DNA of 64,000 bases, taken from the NCBI GenBank assembly GCA_015207365.1, contig JADEXA010000044.1, forward strand, positions 1 through 64,000. The letters run 5' to 3'. The translations under genes and the position numbers were made by a program. Numbering within the stretch: the first letter of the stretch is position 1; each line of letters starts with the position of its first letter. This document shows positions 50,039-57,853 of the stretch, piece by piece. The notes under the pieces were generated by a model that saw only the letters and a list, made by a program, of their open reading frames with translations, did not search any database and was not told the DNA's origin. Source of the DNA: Vacuolonema iberomarrocanum LEGE 07170 (GTDB taxonomy: Bacteria > Cyanobacteriota > Cyanobacteriia > Elainellales > Elainellaceae).

Positions 50039-50869
50039 CTAGTACTCTCCTCCCAAAATGACTTTGCAGTGCCCGAAGCCGATAGATTCTAATCCGCCAA
50101 AGTAGAGATCGTCGGCTGTCTTGTCAGCAGTTTCTGTTTTCCCAAATGGTCGCCAGCCCAACTCTTTGAGGGCAATGGGAAAGACCATTACTGCGCCTTC
50201 GGGAAGAGCCTCGACGTTGAAGAAGGCACCACCCTCTACTTTCTTTTCAGAATCCGATAGCTTGACTCGACTTTGGCGGTAAAGTGCCATGTCGTGAATC
50301 ATGGCGATGTCGTTATCCGCCACAACAACCAGGTTTTCTTCCTTGAGTTGTGTGCCTTCCGGAATCCATTGAGCCAGGCTATCTTCATGCTCGATTTCTA
50401 GGAACCCCAGATTAAAGAACAACACCTTGCGACGGCTCTCAACGGGACGAGCGTGTAGACTCCTCGCAGCGGTATAAGGTTCAGGAATGGAAATGTTCGC
50501 TTCCATTTGGGTGACCAGTTTGTAGCGCTGCAATAGACGAGGGCAAGTGACCCAGACAATGGGTTGCCCAGGACAGAAGACGGGGAGCCAGACGATGGAG
50601 GCATATTCGAACTTCACGATCGCTTCGGTTGTGCCACCGTCCTCTTGTCCGGCAACCGCTTCATGGCCATACCAATGTTGCTCGTTCCCTGCAGCGCGAT
50701 CGCGCATATCTGCTCGAAAGCGACCGCGAATGGAGCTGCCGGGAATGATGCCCGTTTGGGTAAATTGGTCACGAAAAATCAGGTTGAGGTTTCCGGTTTC
50801 TTCTCCGGCGCTGGCTCCTACATGGAGCGGAGCCAACGTTTCAATGATGCCGTAGGCTTTCTGATACAT
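50039..50869 (-). CDS. cmr4: Cmr4-like backbone RAMP (Cas7)
   Basis: Repeating backbone subunit that binds crRNA and usually cuts target RNA, 276 aa. Opens MYQKAYGIIETLAPLHVGASAGEETGNLNLIFRDQF; then TGIIPGSSIRGRFRADMRDRA, the Gly/Ser-rich loop of Cas7; ends GGLESIGFGHCKVILGGEY. Known Cmr4 proteins place the cutting Asp just before a PIxRE-like segment; here that stretch reads NLNLIFRD, so the catalytic residue is not obvious. Close spacing (74 bp) to cmr3. Confidence 0.82.
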   Translation of the reverse strand: MYQKAYGIIETLAPLHVGASAGEETGNLNLIFRDQFTQTGIIPGSSIRGRFRADMRDRAAGNEQHWYGHEAVAGQEDGGTTEAIVKFEYASIVWLPVFCPGQPIVWVTCPRLLQRYKLVTQMEANISIPEPYTAARSLHARPVESRRKVLFFNLGFLEIEHEDSLAQWIPEGTQLKEENLVVVADNDIAMIHDMALYRQSRVKLSDSEKKVEGGAFFNVEALPEGAVMVFPIALKELGWRPFGKTETADKTADDLYFGGLESIGFGHCKVILGGEY

Positions 50870-50942
50870 GATTCGTCAGTAGATAGGAATTGATGGAACA
50901 AGCGATTGCAGTGAACTGAAGGGTGATGAACCTGTTGATCCA

Positions 50943-52075
50943 TTAGCTAGCGCTGGACAGCGCAGCGTTCGTTGGTGCGTGGACGAAGCTGTCCGGCAGT
51001 GGCAGCGCCAGTCCACAGCCCCAACGGTTCATGTGGGGTCCTTCTTTTGGAAACAAAGTTTCCTCCCAGTCTTGCCAGCTTTTGTCGAGAGGGTTTTTGA
51101 AGACATAAACACTTCCTGCGGGAACGGCGTAGCGCCCACGGGAGAGGCGCTTAGCGTGACCGCCCGTATCGCCCAATCGATATCGAAACGGCGTTGGACG
51201 GTGGGTTAGTACCGTTGCGAGATTCGCTTCCCAAGTGGTGGGATAGCGCTGGGAGAGGCGATTTGATCCCCAAACGGCAGGTACGATGAGGGCACAGATC
51301 CGCTGGATGGGTTCCTCTAGCCGAGACTTCATTGGTTCAGCGAGGGAGTGACATTGCACATCGACCATGTGTCCCTCGCCGCCAAAGCGATACCAGCCCG
51401 GTTCCAATTTCATGTTGGAAAGGTAAACCAGACAGGTTTCGGGCTCCATCTGTACGCCGTTTTCCAGGAACAGGCTGCCGATGCCATCGTCGTTGCTGGT
51501 GGCAACATGGCGTTGGTCAGTCGCTAGTCGGGGATGGAGGTGGGGAATGTATTTCCAGGGAGGGGATGGAACGACATCCTGAGGATCCTGCCATTGATCG
51601 ATCGCCATCCAGGACATGCCATCAAACTTCCCAGTCGGGCTCTCGCCAGCTTCATTTCGCCAGTGATAAGGAATATCAGTGGCATCCACATCAGAATTGG
51701 GCGTGCATTGCAATCTGTGTTGAATTTTCCCCTTTTCAGATAGATAGATGCGGGGCGTTGGCACGTAGAAGCGTTGGTGATTGGGGGTTTGTGGGTTGTT
51801 GATCTCGGCAGTATGTCCCCAAAAGGGGCCTGCAAGTCGTAATCCTGCCAGTGCATCGTGGAGATGCTGGGCACGGTTGGGGGTGTTTGGAGGTAGATCT
51901 TGGCTTTGGTGATGGGCAACAGCCCTGAAAGGGTGGCAGCACTAGGCGGGAAGTGACTCCCCGATCGCCCGACCAGATTTTCCGGGGAAAGGAACCGTCC
52001 GGCACTGCCGTAGAGCAACCCCAGGGGTTCCAGGGTGATGAGGTATTCGAAGGAAGGCGTTAACGGTTGCGACAT
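50943..52075 (-). pseudogene. cmr3: Cmr3 (Cas5-like), broken by a one-base frameshift
   Basis: RAMP that caps the crRNA 5' end. From ATG 52075: YLITLEPLGLLYGSAGRFLSPENLVGRSGSHFPPSAATLSGL, then a frame change near 51917. In the other frame it goes on as AHHQSQDLPPNTPNRAQHLHDALAGLRLAGPFWGHTAEINN and FYVPTPRIYLSEKGKIQ to the stop at 50943. Both parts join into one normal Cmr3. The ATG overlaps the end of cas10 by 16 bp. A lost base in GTTGCCC explains it; it may be a sequencing error or recent decay. As read, complex assembly would fail. Confidence 0.85.
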
Positions 52076-53952
52076 AGGTGAAATCCCACTTTGGCAAGGT
52101 CAATGATCCACTGATTAAATGCTTTGCGAACCTCTTCTTCGGACTCGTAATCTTTGCGATCGCCCAAAATGCCACCCGTAATTTCGTTCGTGTTTGGGTC
52201 GTCGTCATTCCATAACGCTGGATGCTCCAGGTCAAGCGCATCAGCCGACATCAGGTCATAGAACATGTCACGATCGCCCGCTTCCCACGCACTGGTTCCG
52301 GCGATTTCGTTGCGCAGCGCTTGCTCTCGCTGGAAATACACCTGAAACAAGCGCAGGGCGACGATGGTTGGGGAACCTGTAGCATTTGGCTCGAAGGCGT
52401 GGCGAGCTTCTAGGGTGGCGACATCGTTGTAGAGATGGGTCCATTGGCCGCTGGTTGCGGAGCGATCGCGATAGTCTTGCAACAGCGGCAGGAAGCGCCA
52501 AGGGCAAACCCATTCCAGATGATTGCCACCATTGAATAGAATGCGGAGGGCAATGCGATCGCGCCCTTCGTTCTTCGCCGCTTTTTCAGCTTGACGGCAA
52601 TGCTGCAAGACATCTCGCTGGGGCACGTTGGGAGCCGCCCATACCAACCCAACGCTAACGCTGATGGGTTGTTGGTGCTGCCGCCAGATATCTGGCTTGA
52701 AACGGTAGAACCAATCAAGACATTCGGTGGCCGTGAGTGGGGCGCGCGGCGCATTGCGATAGAGCACTCCGAGAAAATCGTCGCCGCCAGCATAGATGAT
52801 CCGTCCCTGGCGATCGAGGGTTTTACGATCGCTTAAGGCACTAGCAGGCAATACAGGCAAATGCTGCGGCAAACAGGCTCCCCACTGGCGCATAGCATAG
52901 CTGAAGTGGCGAGTGCGGTTCTCCTGGTCTTCGGTGGACAGGGTTTCTAGAAACTTTCCGGCGCGATCGCCATCGCCCTGAAACCACCCTGTCCATCGCC
53001 CGTCTTCATCCTGGCGATCGCTTGCGCGCTGGGCATCTTCGGTGCCATCAGCCAGATCCTCCGTGCTGGAGGTAGCATCAGTGCTAGATTTTCGAGTTTT
53101 CCAGCGATTGATCGCATTGAACGATTTGGGCAATTCTAACGGCTTGCTGGCAAGAGGCTGGTTTCTTTGAGACAACAGCACATCCTCAATGGTGACCAGA
53201 CGCTTCACCAGTTCTGGGATGCTCAGTTGTTCGCGGGGAGTAATGATGCTGGTGTCACCATTTGTATTCCCATTCGCATTGCCGTTCGCTGAAGCGGGGG
53301 GAGGTTCGATCGCCTGACTGAGCTGCGTGTAGAACTTCCGCACCTCAGCCTCTTCTGCCGAGCGGGAGCGCTCGTGGGATTTGTGCAAACCCAAGCTGTG
53401 CCATGCGCGGGAATCGAGGCCAGACAGGGTGGAGCTTTCGCCAACCCAGTTGATACCTGTCCAGGCACGGGCATATTTTGCTTGGTTCATGTTGGCGCGA
53501 GCATCGTCAATGGAAGACCCCGTCGCCCAGAAAAACTCCCAGCAATGGGTTCCCCATTCTTGCCAGGGACGCTTCCAGACATAGCGCCAGGAGGGTTGTT
53601 CGGTGGTCTCGGGCGGAACGGTTGCTTCGATCCAGCGACGGCAACTTTCAACGAGTTCTTTCCAGGCACGATTCAGGGTGTCCTGTGCTCGGTCTTTGGG
53701 GTACAGTCCTTTGACCAGGATGATATTGGGGGTGCCCCGTGCCACAGAGATCTGCGCGGGGGAAATCACCGGATCAACCAAAAGGTCTGGGGATTCGTCG
53801 GCCCCAAAGCTCTTTCGCACATCGCGGCAAAGTTCATCGGCTAGGTAAGAAAGAATGAGGGAGCTGCCATAGAGGTCTCGGAGTTTTCGCGATTTCTCGA
53901 TAAAGTCTTGAACGGGCGAAAACGTAAGCGCAGTAAAAAATGTCTCTGACAT
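52060..53952 (-). CDS. cas10: Cas10/Cmr2 with GGDD cyclase motif, no HD domain
   Basis: Large subunit and signalling enzyme, about 630 aa from the ATG at 53952 (MSETFFTALTFSPVQDFIEKSRKLRDLYGSSL). Makes cyclic oligoadenylate from ATP when target RNA binds: GGDD at residues 389-392 in IIYAGGDDFLGVLY is intact. I find no N-terminal HD nuclease motif, so DNA cutting by Cas10 is unlikely. The linker (about 230-330) is low-complexity (NGNANGNTNGDTS). Start of the minus-strand operon; divergent from the CARF/RT-Cas1 side across 380 bp. The TTG at 53967 is a less likely start. Confidence 0.93.
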   Translation of the reverse strand: MSETFFTALTFSPVQDFIEKSRKLRDLYGSSLILSYLADELCRDVRKSFGADESPDLLVDPVISPAQISVARGTPNIILVKGLYPKDRAQDTLNRAWKELVESCRRWIEATVPPETTEQPSWRYVWKRPWQEWGTHCWEFFWATGSSIDDARANMNQAKYARAWTGINWVGESSTLSGLDSRAWHSLGLHKSHERSRSAEEAEVRKFYTQLSQAIEPPPASANGNANGNTNGDTSIITPREQLSIPELVKRLVTIEDVLLSQRNQPLASKPLELPKSFNAINRWKTRKSSTDATSSTEDLADGTEDAQRASDRQDEDGRWTGWFQGDGDRAGKFLETLSTEDQENRTRHFSYAMRQWGACLPQHLPVLPASALSDRKTLDRQGRIIYAGGDDFLGVLYRNAPRAPLTATECLDWFYRFKPDIWRQHQQPISVSVGLVWAAPNVPQRDVLQHCRQAEKAAKNEGRDRIALRILFNGGNHLEWVCPWRFLPLLQDYRDRSATSGQWTHLYNDVATLEARHAFEPNATGSPTIVALRLFQVYFQREQALRNEIAGTSAWEAGDRDMFYDLMSADALDLEHPALWNDDDPNTNEITGGILGDRKDYESEEEVRKAFNQWIIDLAKVGFHLCRNR

Positions 53953-54334
53953 TACCAAGTCCAGCAATGGAACAAACGGTGGAAGACAACGCCACTGTAG
54001 CAGGCGTTGGAAGAGGGGGCTTCCAGTCGGGATTTAATATGAACGTGAAACTTGGCGTTCACATTAAGTCCCCAAAAAGCCCTGACAAAAACCACATCGA
54101 AAAAGCTTGGTCGTTCGGTAGATGCTGGGAGGGATGAGGGTATCGTCGTGTCACCTTGGATACAACCCTGCCCACTGCCTCCGCATGGTAGTTCGGGATA
54201 TTCGGATGGGGCACAAGCTTTAAGGATCTTTTTGGGATGCGTTAAGGAATTTCAAGCCGTTGTATACAACCGCGTTTGGTTGGGGTACTTGAAGCAGATG
54301 GCGTGCGTTGGATGTTGCAAATCGGGAGTTGTGA
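53953..54334. promoter_or_regulatory. Divergent promoter region between cas10 and the CARF gene
   Basis: 382 bp with no gene I accept. TGAACGTGAAACTTGGCGTTCA near 54037-54058 is an imperfect inverted repeat that could be a regulator site. A GGGAG ribosome-binding site precedes 54335. Confidence 0.45.
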
Positions 54335-55243
54335 GTGATGCCGTGGTTCCATTGGTTTTCGTTGTCTGCCAAAGCCCTGCAGCGGGGGCGATCGCCCCAC
54401 TCGCCCCCCCATCAACAGCCGGGGAAAGTTGGCGGTATGGGGTTGGGAGAACTCTTGGCGCAGTTGTTCGAAAGGTTGCAACTGGGACGGATTTTGCGTC
54501 GATTGGGATTGCCCCTGTGGACCTTTCTGGGAATTGGCATTTCCACCTGGCTGTTCGATAGTCTGGGCACGTTGATGCAGCAAGCGATCGCCCAGGCAAT
54601 GGGGCTTGCGGATCCCGACCAGGGCTGGCAGACCTATATCCCGGCTGGGCTGTTGTTTTTGTTGACCCTGGCTAGCATTATGGCCATTGCCCTCTGGCAG
54701 GGTCGCCGTCACCATGCCGCGATGGGGGGCAGAACCACAGAGCTGCAACAACCAGACGGCAAGCAAGTGTTGATTGTGTTGGTGAGCAGACCCGAAAGCG
54801 CCATCTTTGCTATTAACTATCACTTTTTGACCCAAGGAACGCTGGAGCAGGTTTGGCTGATTCCTTCCGACGACAGCGTTGTGGAGACCTTTGGCCCCAG
54901 CACCCGCGATCGCATTTCCATCATTCAGCACTATTGCCAACGACTGATGCAGAAGACGGGGCGATCGCTCCAAGTACAGGTTCACAACGCGGGGGTCTGC
55001 CCTGCCGATGCCCAAGACACCTTTGATGTTGTGAACCGCATATATCGCCGCAGTTCTTATCCCCCGGAAGCGATCATTGCTGACTTTACAGGGGGCACCA
55101 AGCCAATGGCCGTGGGTGTCATTATGGCCTGCCTGCCCGCCGGACGCGAGTTGCAATATGTTCCGTTTAACCCGGCCACCCGACAGTCCCAGGGGCCGTT
55201 TCTGGTGGATTACCAACACAGTGCTTTCGATTTGGTGGGCTAA
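54335..55243 (+). CDS. Membrane CARF-domain protein (candidate cOA-gated effector)
   Basis: 302 aa. Charged N-terminus (about 1-55), two TM segments (about 57-79 LGLPLWTFLGIGISTWLF...; about 101-122 YIPAGLLFLLTLASIMAIAL), then a cytosolic CARF domain (about 142-302): KQVLIVLVSRPESAIFAINYHFL starts the Rossmann core and ADFTGGTKPMAVGVIMAC (250-258 DFTGGTKPM) is the ligand-binding motif of the Card1/TIGR02710-type CARF group. No nuclease domain is fused. Placed directly before RT-cas1 (11 bp), divergent from a GGDD Cas10. By analogy with Cam1 (TM plus CARF) it may depolarise or damage the membrane on cA4/cA6 binding; with two TM helices the architecture differs. Confidence 0.85.
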   Translation: MMPWFHWFSLSAKALQRGRSPHSPPHQQPGKVGGMGLGELLAQLFERLQLGRILRRLGLPLWTFLGIGISTWLFDSLGTLMQQAIAQAMGLADPDQGWQTYIPAGLLFLLTLASIMAIALWQGRRHHAAMGGRTTELQQPDGKQVLIVLVSRPESAIFAINYHFLTQGTLEQVWLIPSDDSVVETFGPSTRDRISIIQHYCQRLMQKTGRSLQVQVHNAGVCPADAQDTFDVVNRIYRRSSYPPEAIIADFTGGTKPMAVGVIMACLPAGRELQYVPFNPATRQSQGPFLVDYQHSAFDLVG

Positions 55244-55254
55244 GGCTTTTACCC

Positions 55255-57357
55255 ATGCTGTTTCAGCGCTTTATTGACCCAGACAACTTTGAACGAGCGT
55301 GGGACAAGGTGGCTACGAACCGGGGCTGTGCCGGGGTCGATGGCGAAACGATCGCCGCCTTTGGATGGCGCAAACGCACGGCCCTGCCGAACCTGCGCCA
55401 AGCCGTTGCTACCGGGCGCTATCGTCCGATGCCCCTGCGCCAGTTTTGGATTCCTAAAAAGGCGGATGGCAACATTACCGGATGGCGTGCCCTGCGGGTG
55501 CCCACGGTGCGCGATCGCATCGTTCAGCAAGCCTTGCTTCAAGTGTTGTATCCAGTGATGGAAGCGGAGTTTGACCCCGCGAGCTACGCCTATCGCCCTG
55601 GGCGATCGCACCGGATGGCGGTCGAGAAGGTGAACTATTGGCGGAGTCGCGGCTATGACTGGGTGCTCGATGCCGACATTGTGAAATATTTTGACCGAAT
55701 TCAGCATGAACGCCTGCTAGAAGAGGTGCAAGAGCGCATCAACCGCCCCTGGCTCTTGCACCTAATTGAAGGCTGGATCACCGCTGGTAGCCTGACGCCC
55801 CAGGGCATTCTCTTGCCCCAGCGGGGAGTGCCCCAAGGGGCAGTGATTTCGCCCTTGCTGGCCAATGTGTATCTGGATGATTTTGATGCAGAACTGAGGG
55901 CTCGGCATTGGAAGTTGGTACGCTATGCCGATGATTTTGTGGTGCTGGGTCGCAGTCGGCAGCAGGTAGAGCAAGGCCGCGATCGGGTGGCTCAACTGCT
56001 GCAAGAAATGGCGCTGCAACTGCACCCGGAGAAAACCCGCATCACCTCGTTTGACCAGGGATTTCGCTTTTTGGGGCATGTCTTTGCGGGAGAACTGGTG
56101 CTGCCTCTGTCGCCCGTGCCAAAGGCAGAGCCTGTGCCGCCGGGGGCGAAGGCAAGCAGTGACCTGCAGCTGGTCTATGCCGACACCCCCGACAGCCCGA
56201 CGGCGATGCAGCAAGCCTTGGTCGCCGCCCTCAAGCAATCGGAGCAGCCGATTCCACCGCCGTTGTTTGTGGTGTTGGGCTACAAGGTGCGTCCGCAAAC
56301 ACCCGTTGAAATCACATCCCAAGAAATTGAATGGAGAAATGGTATGTCCAGTTTATATGTGGTCGAGCAGGGAACCTATCTGCAAAAGGAACAGGGGCGA
56401 TTCATCCTAAAAGCGCCCAAAGATGATGCCCTAGAAGTCCCTATCCAAGAGGTCGAGCGCATTTTAGTATTTGGCAATGTGCAGTTGAGCACCGCCGTCA
56501 TTGCCAGTTGCCTGGGGCGGCACATTCCGGTCATCTTTCTGAGCCAACTGGGCGAATACAAAGGGCATCTCTGGAGCGCCGAGATTACCGATTTGGTGGC
56601 CGAAGCCCAGCAATTTGACCGCCAAACGGATGAACCCTTTCGTTGCCGCACAGCCCGCGCCATTGTCTATGGCAAATTGTGGAACTCCAAGCTATTGCTG
56701 ATGCGGCAAAATCGCAAACGCGCACTCCCCTCTGTGAATAAAGCCATCACCCGGCTAGACGATGCCCTCACCACCCTGAGCAATGCCGAGCGGCTCCTAT
56801 CGCTGGAGCAATTGCGCGGCTATGAGGGTAATGGAGCCAGCCACTACTTCCAAACCTTCCCTGATCTGATCACTCATCCCGACTTCCCCTGGCAGGGGCG
56901 CATCTTTCATCCCCCCACCGACCCGGTGAATTCGCTCCTCAGCTTTGGCTATACCTTGCTGTTTAACAATGTCTTCAGCCTCCTACTAGCAGAAGGTTTA
57001 AACCCGTATCTTGGCAATTTGCATAGAGCTGAACGCCAAAAAGCCTACCTTGCCTTTGACCTCATGGAAGAGTTTCGCTCTCCCGTGGTCGATTCGCTGG
57101 TATTGCGACTGATCAACCAAAAAATTGTTCGGCCCACCGACTTCACCTGGCCCAAAGAAAACCAGGGTGTCTACCTAACCAACCCCGCCCGCCGGGTGTT
57201 TCTCAAACATTTTGAACAACGCATGACCGCAACCCTTACCCATCCAGATGTCAAAGAACCCGTCAGCTATCGTCGCGTGATTCATCTCCAAGTGCAGCGC
57301 TACAAACGCGCCGTGCTGGGCCAAGTTCCCTATGAAGCTTTTCAGAGACCTCGATAA
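55255..57357 (+). CDS. cas1: Reverse transcriptase-Cas1 fusion
   Basis: Spacer-acquisition integrase joined to a group II intron-like RT, 700 aa; such fusions can take spacers from RNA. RT part (about 1-300): GVDGETIAAFGWRKRTALPNLRQAV, FDPASYAYRPGRSHRMAVEKV, and the active site YADD (224-227). A linker (about 300-360) has no recognisable domain and no Cas6. Cas1 part from about 363 (MSSLYVVEQGTYLQKEQGRFIL): Glu524 in RGYEGNGASHYF, His590 in YLGNLHRAE, Asp602 in AFDLMEEFR, so the metal triad is complete. Stop and cas2 start overlap (TAATG). No maturase X or endonuclease domain, so it is not an intron. Confidence 0.95.
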   Translation: MLFQRFIDPDNFERAWDKVATNRGCAGVDGETIAAFGWRKRTALPNLRQAVATGRYRPMPLRQFWIPKKADGNITGWRALRVPTVRDRIVQQALLQVLYPVMEAEFDPASYAYRPGRSHRMAVEKVNYWRSRGYDWVLDADIVKYFDRIQHERLLEEVQERINRPWLLHLIEGWITAGSLTPQGILLPQRGVPQGAVISPLLANVYLDDFDAELRARHWKLVRYADDFVVLGRSRQQVEQGRDRVAQLLQEMALQLHPEKTRITSFDQGFRFLGHVFAGELVLPLSPVPKAEPVPPGAKASSDLQLVYADTPDSPTAMQQALVAALKQSEQPIPPPLFVVLGYKVRPQTPVEITSQEIEWRNGMSSLYVVEQGTYLQKEQGRFILKAPKDDALEVPIQEVERILVFGNVQLSTAVIASCLGRHIPVIFLSQLGEYKGHLWSAEITDLVAEAQQFDRQTDEPFRCRTARAIVYGKLWNSKLLLMRQNRKRALPSVNKAITRLDDALTTLSNAERLLSLEQLRGYEGNGASHYFQTFPDLITHPDFPWQGRIFHPPTDPVNSLLSFGYTLLFNNVFSLLLAEGLNPYLGNLHRAERQKAYLAFDLMEEFRSPVVDSLVLRLINQKIVRPTDFTWPKENQGVYLTNPARRVFLKHFEQRMTATLTHPDVKEPVSYRRVIHLQVQRYKRAVLGQVPYEAFQRPR

Positions 57358-57632
57358 TGTTAGTTCTTGTGGTTTACGACATTCCCGATGACAAACGGCG
57401 CACCAAGCTCGCCACCTTTCTAGAAGGCTATGGACGGCGGGTTCAATATTCTGTGTTTGAGTGCTTTATGGATTTTTCCAAGATGCAACAACTCTACGAC
57501 GCACTCAAACGTCGAGTGAAGCCTGAAGAAGACAATGTGCGCCTTTATTGGATCACAAAAGATTCCTTTGAACGCGCCCTTTCGATTGGCAGCCCACTGC
57601 CAGAAGCCCCACCCAATTTCTATATTTTCTGA
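57357..57632 (+). CDS. cas2: Cas2
   Basis: 91-aa partner of Cas1 in spacer capture. MLVLVVYDIPDDKRRTKLATFLEGYGRRVQYSVFECFMDFSKM holds the VYDIPDDKRR metal motif and the ferredoxin-like start. ATG overlaps the RT-cas1 stop by 1-4 bases (TAATG). Directly upstream of CRISPR leader 1. Confidence 0.95.
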   Translation: MLVLVVYDIPDDKRRTKLATFLEGYGRRVQYSVFECFMDFSKMQQLYDALKRRVKPEEDNVRLYWITKDSFERALSIGSPLPEAPPNFYIF

Positions 57633-57657
57633 TGATCTTTTCAGGCCATTTCTAACG

Positions 57658-57853
57658 GTTTGCGATCGCCTAGACACATGACGGCGATCGGCTGAAATTC
57701 CCATTCTTTCGTTCTAATGTGTCCACTCCAGTCACAGCAATGCTTCCAGCCCACAGATCTGGGCGTCGGCCCCCTGTAGAAGCCTGCCAAAATGCTAATG
57801 TGTCTTTGTAGGGGGTCAAAACCCCCTGCCCATCTGGTCTCCAGATCGGCGCT
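57658..57853 (+). promoter_or_regulatory. CRISPR leader 1
   Basis: 196-bp leader, same length as leader 2 and about 94% the same by my count; the repeat-proximal part from about 57738 differs at most at its last base. Three hairpins: GCCCA-CAGATC-TGGGC, AGGGGGT-CAAA-ACCCCCT (57810-57827) and ATCTGG-TCT-CCAGAT just before repeat 1. Likely transcription start and integration signal for new spacers. Confidence 0.85.

Noticed and set aside
54242..55219. 325-aa minus-strand ORF antisense to the CARF gene
   Set aside because: Composition is Gln/Gly/His-rich, no domains, while the plus strand encodes a clear TM-CARF protein.
55255..56330. Group II intron maturase
   Set aside because: RT is fused in frame to Cas1, next to cas2, with no intron RNA domains or maturase X domain.
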